NCBI GenBank assembly: GCA_035652435.1
Contig: DASRDU010000052.1
Location: 24,425 to 88,424 of the forward strand
Direction of reading: 5' to 3'
Origin: DASRDU01 sp035652435
Lineage (GTDB): Bacteria; Acidobacteriota; Blastocatellia; RBC074
Length of the DNA stretch: 64,000 nt
This document shows positions 33,941 to 42,799 of the stretch, piece by piece; within the stretch, counting starts at the first letter, position 1; each line of letters starts with the position of its first letter. The translations under genes were made by a program, and so were the position numbers. The notes under the pieces were generated by a model. That model worked only from the letters and a program-made list of their open reading frames with translations, did not search any database and had not been told where the DNA came from.

Positions 33941-34822
33941 TCAGGCCGCCCCGTATTTCCTGAACCACTCCTGCAACCGCATCCAGCCGTCCTGCGCGGC
34001 CTCCCGGTTGTAGCTCGGGCGGTAATCGGCGTGAAAGCCATGCTGCGCATCAGGGTAAACCACAATCTCGGATTTGCTGTTCGCGGCCTTGAGCGCCTCC
34101 CGCATCTTCTCGACATCCGCGACCGGAATGCCGGTGTCTTTGCCGCCATACAGGCCCAGCACCGGGGCCTTGATCAGGCTGACCAGCTCAATCGGGGCTT
34201 TCGGCTGCAGCGGATTGGCCCTCTCCGGTGGCGGCGGAGTCAGCCGGCCATACCACGCCACGCCCGCTTTCAATCCGGGATTGTGTGCGGCGTACAGCCA
34301 GACGATGCGACCGCCCCAGCAGAAGCCGGTGATCCCCAGCTTGTCGGTATTGCCCTTGCTCGACCTCTTCGCCCACGCGACTGTGGCATCGAGGTCGGAC
34401 ATCACCTGCTCGTCGGGAACTTTGGAAACCACCTTCGACATGATTTCGTTCATCGGCAGCTTCGAGACATCGCCCTGACGCGCGTACAGTTCCGGCGCAA
34501 TCGCCAGGTGGCCGAGGTGAGCGAACCTGCGGCAAATGTCCTTGATGTGTTCGTGAACGCCGAAAATCTCCTGCACGACCAGCACGGTCGGGAAGTTCTT
34601 CCCCTTCTCCGGCATCGCGCGGTAAGCGGGGATCTCCCCGCCGCCGGCCACGGGGATTTTCACCTCGTCAGCAACCAGCCCTTTGGCGTCGGTAGTGATG
34701 ACCGTCTGCGCCTGAATCGGCCGGACGGCCAGCGCGAAGCCGGCGGTCAGCGAAGTGACGATGAACTCCCGGCGAGTGACTTCTGCTTTCGGGCCTAACA
34801 GGCTCAGTAATTCCTCGTGCAT
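33941..34822 (-). CDS. Tat-exported dienelactone hydrolase family protein
   Basis: The protein has 293 residues. A twin-arginine leader (TRREFIVTSLTAGFALAV, 16-33) precedes an alpha/beta-hydrolase of the DLH family. The probable triad is C168 (GFCWGG), Asp in GLYGGKDTGIPV and His in DAQHGFHADYR. Glu in VVQEIFG corresponds to the regulatory Glu of dienelactone hydrolase. Natural substrates of exported members are mostly unknown. The start is separated from a REP-like palindrome (34843-34872) by about 20 bp. ppk2 follows it in the same direction. Confidence 0.88.
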   Translation of the reverse strand: MHEELLSLLGPKAEVTRREFIVTSLTAGFALAVRPIQAQTVITTDAKGLVADEVKIPVAGGGEIPAYRAMPEKGKNFPTVLVVQEIFGVHEHIKDICRRFAHLGHLAIAPELYARQGDVSKLPMNEIMSKVVSKVPDEQVMSDLDATVAWAKRSSKGNTDKLGITGFCWGGRIVWLYAAHNPGLKAGVAWYGRLTPPPPERANPLQPKAPIELVSLIKAPVLGLYGGKDTGIPVADVEKMREALKAANSKSEIVVYPDAQHGFHADYRPSYNREAAQDGWMRLQEWFRKYGAA

Positions 34823-34842
34823 GACTCACCTCCTCGTGGAAA

Positions 34843-34872
34843 TGTACAGTAACCTGGAAAGCCTGCTGTACA
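34843..34872. repeat. Single REP-like palindrome
   Basis: An imperfect palindrome with outer arms TGTACAG / CTGTACA and core CTGGAAAGCCTGC. It aligns with one arm of the 5368-5475 element and with 54494-54523 (shared core ACC/ACT-GGAAAG-Y-TGC). It lies between the dienelactone hydrolase and ornithine cyclodeaminase-like genes. Confidence 0.7.
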
Positions 34873-34876
34873 TCTT

Positions 34877-35869
34877 TCAGGCCAGCAGGTCAAATTCCAG
34901 TCCCAGACCTTCTTTGAGGGACTGCTGGCAAATGGCGTGTGCGACGGCCGCATCCTGTGCGGCGTTGCCGACGGATTTGAAGTAAGTGATCTCCTGATCG
35001 TTTTCTCTGCCCGGCTTGAGGCCGGCGGCGATTTCGCCGACCTCGCCGTAAATGTCGGACATCTGGATCGCCCCCTGCCCGAGCGCGACCAGTAAATCCC
35101 CGGCCTCGGACAAGGCGCCTTCACGCGAATCAACCACGATCTTCGCCGCGCGTCTGAGCGTGGCGCAATCAACCTCCTGCATCTCCGGCGTGTATGAGCC
35201 GATAGCATTGATGTGCGTGCCGGGCTGCAGGTCGGCCCCGTCAAAAACCGGCGTGCGCGAAGTCGTCACTGTGCAGATCACCTGGGCCTCACGCACCGCT
35301 TCAGACGCTGATCGCGCGGCGAGCAGTTCGATGGACGGATCCATTTGTGTCCGCGCCTCTGCAATCAATGCCTGAATTTTTTCGGGGTGGCGGTCATAAA
35401 TCAGGAAGCGTTTGATCAGGCGCACGGCCGCGATGGCGATGATTTGCGCGCGCGCCTGCGTGCCCGCGCCGATGATCGCCGCGACCTCCGAATCCCGGCG
35501 GGCCAGCAGATCCGTCGCCACGCCGCTCGCCGCGCCCGTGCGCAGGGCCGTCAGGTAACTCCCTTCCATCGCGGCGATGGGCCGACCGGTCGCCGGATCA
35601 ATCACGACGACGAGCGCGTAAATCAACGGCAGGTTGCGCTCGCGATTGCGGTGGTGGACTGAAACTATCTTGACCGTCAGGGCGTCAGAAGCGGGCAGGT
35701 AGCCGGGCATGAAGAGCGTCACGCCGTCGTGTTCCTCCCGCGGCAGCGCGAGCCGCCGCGGCACGACGGCCTGACCGGTGGAGAGTTCGCTGAAAGCGCG
35801 TCTGATGATTTCAACCGCCTCGCCCATCGTGAGCGCGCGCTGCACATCAGAGCGGGTGAGCAGAAGCAT
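34877..35869 (-). CDS. Ornithine cyclodeaminase/mu-crystallin family protein
   Basis: The protein has 330 residues from ATG 35869; a GTG at 35902 is an alternative without better RBS. The N-terminal substrate region is followed by the NAD(P)-binding Rossmann motif GAGTQARAQI, preceded by TALRTGAASGVATD, which is typical of the family. Later blocks are AQVICTVTTSRTPVF and GTHINAIGSYTPEMQEVD. Members act as ornithine cyclodeaminases, alanine dehydrogenases or delta1-pyrroline-2-carboxylate (ketimine) reductases. The last activity would complete the trans-3-hydroxyproline route begun by the dehydratase at 28226-29275, a functional link that is inference. Confidence 0.9.
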   Translation of the reverse strand: MLLLTRSDVQRALTMGEAVEIIRRAFSELSTGQAVVPRRLALPREEHDGVTLFMPGYLPASDALTVKIVSVHHRNRERNLPLIYALVVVIDPATGRPIAAMEGSYLTALRTGAASGVATDLLARRDSEVAAIIGAGTQARAQIIAIAAVRLIKRFLIYDRHPEKIQALIAEARTQMDPSIELLAARSASEAVREAQVICTVTTSRTPVFDGADLQPGTHINAIGSYTPEMQEVDCATLRRAAKIVVDSREGALSEAGDLLVALGQGAIQMSDIYGEVGEIAAGLKPGRENDQEITYFKSVGNAAQDAAVAHAICQQSLKEGLGLEFDLLA

Positions 35870-35925
35870 TATTTTCTCTGGTATGGCTTTCCCACTATTC
35901 ACCTCATCAAATCAGAGGCGGTTCT

Positions 35926-36411
35926 TCAATTTTTCTCACGTCCTTCCAGCAGCCTGACTGCTAATGTAAGCAGCATAACTGCTTCATCAGCCTTGCGTAA
36001 CAAAGTTCTCCTGTCTTTCTTCGCTTTCTCTGCTCTGACCATTGTCGCTCGTACTGCTGTACGAAACTCTTCAATCAACGACAGACCCCACCGGTTGAAA
36101 TCAGCAACACCATCAAAGTAAAGCAACTGCCCCTCTCGCTTGCGAAAAACGTGATCACAATGACCTTCGGTGCGGATGTGAAAAAGCAGACTGCCCAGCA
36201 GGTGGTTGAAGTTCAGCCAGAGGTCAAAGAATCTACTGCTTTTGAGTCCAAGCCCTTTAGAAAACCCATCGTAGGCTTTGCCAAAAGGTGACTGGCCGAT
36301 CCTGTCATACAGTTCCTGCTTGTAACAAGGCTTACATATGCCATCGTACCTCTGGGCAGTTGCCGGAAGTATTGATGCGCCGCATCTCCGACAATCAACT
36401 CTTTCTTCCAT
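35926..36411 (-). CDS. Small zinc-ribbon protein coupled to the Ser/Thr kinase gene
   Basis: This is a 161-residue cytoplasmic protein of unknown family. The N-terminus has a zinc-ribbon-like CRRCGA-x(n)-CKPC pair (about residues 8-29); the rest is mostly helical with a charged C-terminus (RAEKAKKDRRTLLRKADEAV). Its ATG overlaps the TGA of the upstream kinase gene (TGATG), so the two are translationally coupled and the protein may be a kinase partner or substrate. Codon choice is less GC-rich than that of the kinase, hinting at a different history. Confidence 0.7.
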   Translation of the reverse strand: MEERVDCRRCGASILPATAQRYDGICKPCYKQELYDRIGQSPFGKAYDGFSKGLGLKSSRFFDLWLNFNHLLGSLLFHIRTEGHCDHVFRKREGQLLYFDGVADFNRWGLSLIEEFRTAVRATMVRAEKAKKDRRTLLRKADEAVMLLTLAVRLLEGREKN

Positions 36412-38894
36412 CAGACTGTTTCAATCAGTTTTCTGAATCGTTCATCATCCCGCAGACTCTCGAAATCAATCTCCCGCTTCGCCCGCTCGACCATGTAAGC
36501 GCGGCGGCTGCTCGCGGCCTTCTCCAGACACTCAAGCGCCTTGTCCTTGTCGCCCATCATCGCGTAAGCGCAGGCCACGTAATAGCGCGTGAAGGGTTCG
36601 TCCGCGCCCTTCTGCAACCGCGCTTCGAATCCCTTCATGACCTGCTCGAACGCCCGCTCCGCTTCTTCGCGATTGCCCTGCCGCGCGTAGGCGCTGACCA
36701 GTCGCTGATTGACTTCAATGGCCGAGCGGTCACGGAGCGCGTGATCCACCTGGCGCAGGAAGACCAGCTCCTGGTACAGCTCGGAGATGGCGTCGTCATA
36801 ACGGCCCTGCAGGTAGTAGAGGTGGCCGAGCCGCGAATGCGCGCCGACGATCTGGATGCCCTCCCTGCCCGAGAGGAACTGCTCCTGAAGCTCCGCCGCT
36901 TGGCGCGCCACCTGCTCGCCGCGTTTGTATTCGCCCAGGTAGGCATAACACTGGGCGAGTTGCAGCGCGACCCAGCCGGCCTGCGGGTTGACGGCGAGCG
37001 CCTTCTCGAATTCGACGGCGGCTTCGCTGAGCTGCCCCTTGCCGATGAAGTAAGCGCGGCCCAGCGTGGCGCGGCTGCTGAAATCATTAGGCGCGAAAGC
37101 CAGCGCGCGGCGGATCGCGCCGATGGCCTCGTCTTCGCGGCCCATCCCGATGAAGGCCGTCCCCAGCCCCGCGTAACTTTCCGGGAGCATCGGATTCAGT
37201 TCAATCGCCTTCTGAAGGACTTCGACGGCGCGTTCGGAGAATTCAGGGTGGGTCGTGAACTGCCCCTTTAGTTCGAGCGCGTACCCAAGGGAGGCGTAAG
37301 CCCGGGCGTACTGCGGGTCGAGCGCGACCGCCTCCTCGAAGTGCGCAATCGCGCGGTCGAGCGCGGCCACGCTCAGGGCGCGCATCTCCATCATGCCTTT
37401 GGTGAAGGCTTCGTACGCGTCCATCACCTGAGTGTCGTCCTGCTCGATGGCCGCCTGCTCGCCGCTGCGCAGGCCGAGGTTGAGGTTGCGCGCCAGCTCG
37501 TAAACGATCTTGTCCTGCAGCTCGAACAGCTCACCCAGGCGCCCGTCAATTTTCACCGTGCTGAGGACTTCGCCGGTCTCGACCTGGACGACGCGCGCCG
37601 TGATGCGCAGCATCTCGCCGACCCGCTGGTAGCCGCCGCCGACCATGAAGCGCGCGCCGACTTCGCGCCCGACGCGCGTGGCGAACTTCTCGTCGAAGTC
37701 GGACTTCTGATCCGCGCCGAGGTTGCGCAGCACTTCATAAATCAGCTCGCGCCCGATCACAGTCACGTCTTCGATGCTCTTCAGGTCGGCGGTCACGGTT
37801 TCGGCCATCCCGACGCCGAGCCAGTCGTCGTCGGGGTTGCGCGTGACGTTGACGAAATTCATCACCGCGATGATCTTGCCCGTGCGCGCCAGCAGCGTGC
37901 GCGTGCCGGGTCGCGCTCCGCCTAATGACTGTGTGCCGTAGCTGACGTGGGTCTGAAACGGGTCAACGTCGGTGACGGGCGCGGCAGACGGCACGGAAGA
38001 CGGGAGCATCATGGTCGCCTGCCGCTGCAGGGCTTCGAGGTCGGCGTAAACTTCGCGCAGATTCTGGTAGCGGCGTTCGCGCTCCTTTTCGAGCATCTTC
38101 CGCACGATCTGTTCCAGTTCCGGCGTGACCTGGCTGTTGATTTGTGAGAGCGGCGGCGGTTCCGCGTGCAGGATGCCGGCGGCAATCGCGAGCGAAGTGC
38201 GGCCCTCGAAGGGCAGTTTCCCGGCGAGCAGTTCGTACGTCAGCACGCCCAGGGAGAAGATGTCGCTGCGCTGGTCCACGTCTTTGCCGAGCGCCTGCTC
38301 GGGCGACATATATGCCAGCGTCCCCATCACCGTGCCCGGCAGCGTCTGCCTGACGTCGGTCTCGAATTCGCTGGCCGTGTCGCCGCTGTCTGTCGGCACG
38401 GCCACCAGCCGGGCCAGGCCGAAATCCAGCACCTTGGCGCGGCCCCGGCTGCTGACGCTGTCGGCGATGATCACGTTCGAGGGTTTGATGTCGCGATGCA
38501 CAATGCCGTGCTGGTGGGCTTCAGATAGTGCGTCCGCGATCTGCCCGACGATCTCCAGCGACTTCGCCACGCCCAGTTTGTGTTCACGCGCATGTTCGCT
38601 GAGCGTCTTGCCGTTGACGTATTCCATTACGATGAAGCTGTGCCGCTCGCCGTCGCGCTCGAACTCATCAATCTCGTAAATGGTCGCGATGTTCGGGTGG
38701 TTGAGCGCGGAAGCCGCCCGCGCCTCACGCAGGAAGCGCGCCCGCGCCTCCTCGCTGCGATGCGCCTCGGCCAGCATGACTTTCAGGGCGACGAAGCGGT
38801 GCAGCCGCGTGTCTTCAGCTTTGTAAACTTCGCCCATGCCGCCTGCGCCGAGCTTTTCCAGAATGCGATAATGTGAAATGGTTTTGCCGATCAT
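36411..38894 (-). CDS. Ser/Thr protein kinase with TolB/FlgO-like and TPR domains
   Basis: The protein has 827 residues from ATG 38894 (MIGKTISHYRILEKLG). The Hanks-type kinase (about 8-275) has the glycine loop GAGGMGEVYKAED, VALKVM lysine, IVHRDIKPSNV catalytic loop and LDFGLARL. A CsgG/FlgO/TolB-N-like module occupies about 325-475 (IAVMNFVNVTRNPDDDWLGVGMAE). The rest is about eight TPR units (ALDPQYARAYASLGYALELKG onwards). No transmembrane helix is evident between the kinase and TPR parts, so it is probably cytoplasmic. This architecture is a hallmark of Acidobacteriota. Targets are unknown; the coupled zinc-ribbon gene is a candidate partner. Confidence 0.93.
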   Translation of the reverse strand: MIGKTISHYRILEKLGAGGMGEVYKAEDTRLHRFVALKVMLAEAHRSEEARARFLREARAASALNHPNIATIYEIDEFERDGERHSFIVMEYVNGKTLSEHAREHKLGVAKSLEIVGQIADALSEAHQHGIVHRDIKPSNVIIADSVSSRGRAKVLDFGLARLVAVPTDSGDTASEFETDVRQTLPGTVMGTLAYMSPEQALGKDVDQRSDIFSLGVLTYELLAGKLPFEGRTSLAIAAGILHAEPPPLSQINSQVTPELEQIVRKMLEKERERRYQNLREVYADLEALQRQATMMLPSSVPSAAPVTDVDPFQTHVSYGTQSLGGARPGTRTLLARTGKIIAVMNFVNVTRNPDDDWLGVGMAETVTADLKSIEDVTVIGRELIYEVLRNLGADQKSDFDEKFATRVGREVGARFMVGGGYQRVGEMLRITARVVQVETGEVLSTVKIDGRLGELFELQDKIVYELARNLNLGLRSGEQAAIEQDDTQVMDAYEAFTKGMMEMRALSVAALDRAIAHFEEAVALDPQYARAYASLGYALELKGQFTTHPEFSERAVEVLQKAIELNPMLPESYAGLGTAFIGMGREDEAIGAIRRALAFAPNDFSSRATLGRAYFIGKGQLSEAAVEFEKALAVNPQAGWVALQLAQCYAYLGEYKRGEQVARQAAELQEQFLSGREGIQIVGAHSRLGHLYYLQGRYDDAISELYQELVFLRQVDHALRDRSAIEVNQRLVSAYARQGNREEAERAFEQVMKGFEARLQKGADEPFTRYYVACAYAMMGDKDKALECLEKAASSRRAYMVERAKREIDFESLRDDERFRKLIETV

Positions 38895-39023
38895 ATGTGG
38901 TGTTACGAAATTGCCGTGACGAACAGATGCCCAATTGTGAGCCATCCGGCGCGATTTGCCAAATTACACCAGGGCCGGTTTATTCCCGGTCAGCCCAACA
39001 CCCGCTTCGCATCGTGCCTGCCG

Positions 39024-39434
39024 TCATCGTTCTCCCGATCTGTTCTCGGCAATCATTCTCAGCCTCTCTTCCCTGCCCTTCTTCCTTTCGTTGTATCCGT
39101 GGTCGCCGTAAGGCTGCAACTTCTCCAGCCATAACTCTTCGAGGAATGCCAGATCCGCGCGATAGTCATGACCCGGCCCTTCCCGCGGCGTGAGTTCGTC
39201 CAGAATCTCGAAGGCAAAGCTCTCGCCGCCCGATTCATCCCATTCGGCCTGAAGCGTCCTGTTCTGATGGCTCCCCATCTTCAACTGGAACCTGTGCCGG
39301 TTGAGAATGCCATCGAGGTTAAGGGATGCCCCGATCAGCACTTTATCATTGGCCATGTTGCGAATCTGCCAGACCCCCATCGCGGGTTGATTCTGCTGGT
39401 ACTCTCTTTTCAGCTCCTTCTTTTTGTTGTTCAT
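39024..39434 (-). CDS. GIY-YIG nuclease family protein
   Basis: The protein has 136 residues. A variant GIY-YIG motif is visible (GVWQIRN then DKVLIGASLNL), followed by the conserved RHRFQLKMGSHQNRTLQAEW and the helix LAFLEELWLEKLQPYGDHGYN, as in a widespread family of stand-alone GIY-YIG proteins. In the first motif Ile-Tyr is Val-Trp and in the second Tyr-Ile-Gly is Leu-Ile-Gly, so nuclease activity cannot be assumed. Lys/Glu-rich ends flank the domain. It is separated from the SIMPL gene by a hairpin. Confidence 0.85.
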   Translation of the reverse strand: MNNKKKELKREYQQNQPAMGVWQIRNMANDKVLIGASLNLDGILNRHRFQLKMGSHQNRTLQAEWDESGGESFAFEILDELTPREGPGHDYRADLAFLEELWLEKLQPYGDHGYNERKKGREERLRMIAENRSGER

Positions 39435-39459
39435 TCTGACTCCTCGTCTGTCGCGAATA

Positions 39460-39485
39460 CGGAGCGGCAGCGCACTGCCGTTCCG
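39460..39485. terminator. Hairpin between SIMPL and GIY-YIG genes
   Basis: CGGAGCGGCAG and CTGCCGTTCCG pair over 11 bp with one G-T pair and a CGCA loop. It lies just after the stop of the leftward SIMPL gene; no clear T-run. Confidence 0.5.
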
Positions 39486-39497
39486 TCTGATTTCCCG

Positions 39498-40415
39498 CTA
39501 CCTGCCTTTAGCCTGCTCAATCTCGTACCTGACTTTGAGGTAGAGGGTGAATTGCACCACCGGCTCGATGACCACCGGGTTGATCACATGGTCAAAGCCG
39601 TCGGCGTTCAGGGGATTGAAGAAGAAGGTCCGGCTCTTTCGCGCGCCCTGGATCGCATACTTCTGGCGGTAATAATCGCTCGACATCTCTTCCGACTCCT
39701 GCGCGACGTATGAGTCATACATCTCCGTGGGGAAGTACATATTGGACTTCTCCGCATAGACCTGGGCCGGCGGCTGAAGTTTGAGGCCGAGCAGCTTTTC
39801 GTACCTGGCTGTCTTCTGTCTGATGATTCTCGCCGCCTCTTCCATAAGCCTGTCCTCGATGGGGCTGGTGTCTTTGACGATATAGTCCACCCTGATGAGG
39901 TCGAAGATTTTCGACTGTGAGGCCGCGATCACCAGTTTGTCGAGCAGCAGCTTGTCCCGGTAATGGACGGAGATATTCTTCTTCAGCTCGAACCCGACCA
40001 GTTTCTCTTTGGCAATCCCGCCGGCCACCTCGAAGCCGTAAATCTTGTTCTGCGCCGCGAAGTCAACAAAGAAATCATCGGCGCCGATGCCCAACCGCCT
40101 CAACTCGGCGGAAAACTCTTTAACGACGGCGTCCATCTTCTGATTGCATTCGGCCACCGTGGTGCCTTCCTGCAGGAGGCCAAAGACCGCGACGTATTCA
40201 TCGGCTTTGACGTTCATCAGGACGCTGGCGTCAATGAACATGCTGGTCGCGTTCGGGGGCATTTCTCCCTGCACCGGCAAGCGCTTGTTTCGCTCGTTCT
40301 GCTTTGCCCGGGCGTTGCCGCCGGATTGCGAGTAGCCGACGTTACCGCTCGCCTGGGCGAAACAGACGCCGACAGTGGCACCGCTTATCAGCATAACGAT
40401 TAGGATTCTGATCAT
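39498..40415 (-). CDS. Periplasmic SIMPL (DUF541)-domain protein
   Basis: The protein has 305 residues with a signal peptide (about 1-20, ending CFA). The SIMPL-like region (about 60-260) shows a strand pattern ending in the long-helix segment VAECNQKMDAVVKEFSAELRRLGIGADDFFVDF, then YRDKLLLDKLVIAASQSKIFDLIRVDYIV, which resembles the family's pairing of a helix with 'I..' strands. SIMPL proteins form multimeric periplasmic rings and have been linked to oxidative or envelope stress. The C-terminus is longer than usual. It is the last of no obvious operon. Confidence 0.72.
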   Translation of the reverse strand: MIRILIVMLISGATVGVCFAQASGNVGYSQSGGNARAKQNERNKRLPVQGEMPPNATSMFIDASVLMNVKADEYVAVFGLLQEGTTVAECNQKMDAVVKEFSAELRRLGIGADDFFVDFAAQNKIYGFEVAGGIAKEKLVGFELKKNISVHYRDKLLLDKLVIAASQSKIFDLIRVDYIVKDTSPIEDRLMEEAARIIRQKTARYEKLLGLKLQPPAQVYAEKSNMYFPTEMYDSYVAQESEEMSSDYYRQKYAIQGARKSRTFFFNPLNADGFDHVINPVVIEPVVQFTLYLKVRYEIEQAKGR

Positions 40416-40478
40416 TCCGGCCTCCTGCGGGTTTAAGGTGGTGAACGAAGCAACTCCCGGGCGCGCTCGGGCCGGGTG

Positions 40479-41108
40479 TCAGGCCTCGTCCGGCGACGGC
40501 CGCGCGAATCCCTGATAGGTGTACCTCATCGGTCGCGGCCCCGGAAGGTAACCCGTCCTGAGTTCCGCGATTTGAAACCCGGCGTCCCGGATCAGGGCGT
40601 CAATTCTGCGATTGAGGTGGCAACCTCCTCCGATGCGTTTCCAGGCCGGCGTCAGGCGATCCTGCCAGGCGGCGACGCCGGAATCGGGAGCCCGGCCATG
40701 TTCCAGGAAGATGAGACGCCCGTCAGGCTTCAGGACTCGCCTGGCCTGTTCGAGCGCCTTCGCCGCGTCCGGGATGGAACACAGCGCCCAGGTTATCACG
40801 ACGGTGTCAATCGTACTCGCGCCGAGCGGGAGCGGCGCTTCCGCCGACTGCGTGAGGAACTCGACACTGAGTGAAGTCCCGCCTGCCCGCCGCCGTGCCA
40901 TCGTCTGAAGTTCGGCGGAAGGGTCAACACCGTAGATCCGCTTCACCTCAGGGGAATAGAAGGGCAGGTTCAGGCCGGAACCGATGCCGACTTCCAGCAC
41001 CTCGCCCCGGGCCTGCGAGACCCATTCGGCACGCAGCCGCGCCGCCTCCTCATCGCGCATCGCGAGGTCAATGATGCGGGGGAGCATGTATTTCGCGTAG
41101 AGTCCCAC
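40479..41108 (-). CDS. Class I SAM-dependent methyltransferase
   Basis: The protein has 209 residues from GTG 41108 (VGLYAKYMLPRIIDLAMRD), with AAGGAAC about ten bases upstream; family members normally begin with this GLYxKYxLPRxI block. Motif I is VLEVGIGSGLNLPFY, then IYGVDPSAELQTMARRR, with the post-motif VVITWALCSIPDAAKALEQARRVLKPDGRLIFLEHG. The C-terminal block WKRIGGGCHLNRRIDALIRDAGF is typical of a group related to UbiE/phospholipid N-methyltransferases. Cytoplasmic; substrate unknown. Confidence 0.9.
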   Translation of the reverse strand: MGLYAKYMLPRIIDLAMRDEEAARLRAEWVSQARGEVLEVGIGSGLNLPFYSPEVKRIYGVDPSAELQTMARRRAGGTSLSVEFLTQSAEAPLPLGASTIDTVVITWALCSIPDAAKALEQARRVLKPDGRLIFLEHGRAPDSGVAAWQDRLTPAWKRIGGGCHLNRRIDALIRDAGFQIAELRTGYLPGPRPMRYTYQGFARPSPDEA

Positions 41109-41178
41109 TGGTTTTGTTCCTTTTCGACCCGCTCCCCGCGCCGAGCATCGCAAACAATCGCGCCGCCGGAGTGCTTTA

Positions 41179-41733
41179 TCAGGCGGTCGCTGCACTATGG
41201 CGTTGTAATCTCCTGATGAGATCCTCGGCAACCTCGCGGGCCGGGCGGTCTTCGGTGTCAACCGGCTCGCCGAAATGAGAATCGTGGTGAGCCTCCACGC
41301 ACTCCGTTATGCGGCGCGCGATCCACTCCGCCCCCGGCCCTTCGATTTTAGTCCCGCGCCCCACAAGGCGCTCTTTGATGGTCTCGAGACTCGCCTTCAG
41401 GCAAAACACCCTGAGGTCGGGGTCAAGACGCCTGAGCCCCGTGATGACTTCATCAAACCAGGGACGATGGCTGAAAGTCATTGGGACTATCACCGGGCCG
41501 CGAGTGAAACGACGGAACAGCGCGGTGCCGGCGACTGCGGACTTCCGCCACAAATCAATGTTCTGGAAGTCGTCCGACCCCGAGCCTTTCAATCTGATCA
41601 GCTTCGGCAGGCGCATCAGGACGATCCCGGCCCGCTCGGGATCATAGATCACGCTCCCCGCGAGTGAATCGCGCAGCAGTTTTGCGACCGTGGTTTTACC
41701 CGCCCCGAACGAGCCATTGATCAGGACAATCAT
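41179..41733 (-). CDS. Small P-loop ATPase/kinase (TmrB- or shikimate-kinase-like)
   Basis: The protein has 184 residues from ATG 41733; a GTG nine bases upstream is possible. The Walker A motif is at the very N-terminus (VLINGSFGAGKTTVAKLL), and a probable lid-region arginine pair lies in ERLVGRGTKIEGPGAEWIARRI. This form is typical of small AAA-like nucleotide or small-molecule kinases often annotated as tunicamycin resistance (TmrB)-like. The substrate is unknown. It is 70 bp upstream of the methyltransferase gene. Confidence 0.85.
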   Translation of the reverse strand: MIVLINGSFGAGKTTVAKLLRDSLAGSVIYDPERAGIVLMRLPKLIRLKGSGSDDFQNIDLWRKSAVAGTALFRRFTRGPVIVPMTFSHRPWFDEVITGLRRLDPDLRVFCLKASLETIKERLVGRGTKIEGPGAEWIARRITECVEAHHDSHFGEPVDTEDRPAREVAEDLIRRLQRHSAATA

Positions 41734-41897
41734 GGGTAACACGCGTCAACGAGAGGAACGCCTGACGCGCATCAGCGGGGCCCATGTGATATTCAGGGAG
41801 AGATGAGAAACTCGCTTCGCGGCCTCAGCTGCATGCGCTTGTCAGCCTCCGTCCCGATGACATGCCCTTTTTAGTTTTTACCGTTGGTATTACCGCT

Positions 41898-42230
41898 TCA
41901 AAGCGGATAGAACCAAACTGGTTGAGGATGATTCTTTGGCTTTATCTTTTTGGACAATCGCAGCGGATTAGCCAAATGCCATTTGTAATTTCCCCTTCTG
42001 CCCGTACAATCAACAATTTCAACAGTGCCGATAAGCACACCTGTTGGCAAATCTCCCGGCTGTATGTTCATTTCTTTCCAATCATCAATTGGACGAGGAG
42101 TGTTGCTTGCGTAGATGTAAACCCTTTCTCTGATCTTTGTTGGGACGGTCCTGTATTCGATTTTTTTCGTGCCACGCATTATTTGTTCAGCAAAAGGCTG
42201 ACACACGCTTAAAGCTCTCATCCGCTCCAT
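41898..42230 (-). CDS. ASCH-domain protein
   Basis: The protein has 110 residues. The N-terminal ASCH signature is clear (MRALSVCQPFAEQIMRGTKKIEYR), followed by ERVYIYASN and VLIGTVEIVDC. ASCH domains are small beta-barrels related to PUA; characterised members hydrolyse N4-acetylcytidine or bind RNA. It is clearly less GC-rich than the surrounding genes, suggesting recent transfer. It is flanked by non-coding gaps and is not tightly linked to any operon. Confidence 0.85.
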   Translation of the reverse strand: MERMRALSVCQPFAEQIMRGTKKIEYRTVPTKIRERVYIYASNTPRPIDDWKEMNIQPGDLPTGVLIGTVEIVDCTGRRGNYKWHLANPLRLSKKIKPKNHPQPVWFYPL

Positions 42231-42339
42231 AATTGATCAGTTGATCCCCTCTCCCCCCGGCATTTCTGGTCAGGCATTCCTCTTAACGGCAGCGATCAGC
42301 AGGCGCGGCCTGTGACTCGAGCGATATTTCGCCACCTGA

Positions 42340-42774
42340 CTACGCATCCAGATAAAACGTAAACATCACTCCGTCAGGGGCCCCTTCCGTGCCGCCGCCG
42401 GACGCATACAACCTCATCGCCGCGGCGTTGCTTCGTTCGGTGAGTACCCACGCCTCACCACAACCAATTCTGCGCCCCACCTCCAGCACCGATTGCAGCA
42501 TCGCTTTCCCAACCCCACGACCTCGATGCGTGGCCGCCACCCCCACCTCATTGATCCACAGTTCCGGGTGCGGTTTGTCAGGATGAACGTAGTGGACGGC
42601 CGAAACGAACCCGACGACCACCCCGCTCTCGATGGCAACGACCAGATGATGACGCGGATCACTGAGGAACTCCCTGGCGCGTTCCGCGTGAACCGGGTCA
42701 TCGAAGACGTCCGGCCCCACGTTCCCGAGAACACTCTCGTCATCGCGGCCGAGAATTCTGATCTCAACACTCAT
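42340..42774 (-). CDS. GNAT-family N-acetyltransferase
   Basis: The protein has 144 residues. The acetyl-CoA-binding motif A is visible as EVGVAATHRGRGVGKAMLQSVLEVGRRIGC (R/Q-x-x-G-x-G/A form: HRGRGVG), preceded by VVAIESGVVVGFVSAVHYVHP and followed by AWVLTERSNAAAMRLYASGG. The overall fold is complete. The substrate (small molecule, antibiotic or protein) is unknown. It is 25 bp from the stop of the dihaem cytochrome gene upstream. Confidence 0.9.
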   Translation of the reverse strand: MSVEIRILGRDDESVLGNVGPDVFDDPVHAERAREFLSDPRHHLVVAIESGVVVGFVSAVHYVHPDKPHPELWINEVGVAATHRGRGVGKAMLQSVLEVGRRIGCGEAWVLTERSNAAAMRLYASGGGTEGAPDGVMFTFYLDA

Positions 42775-42799
42775 CGCGTTGTGCCAATCCTTCCCGTAC

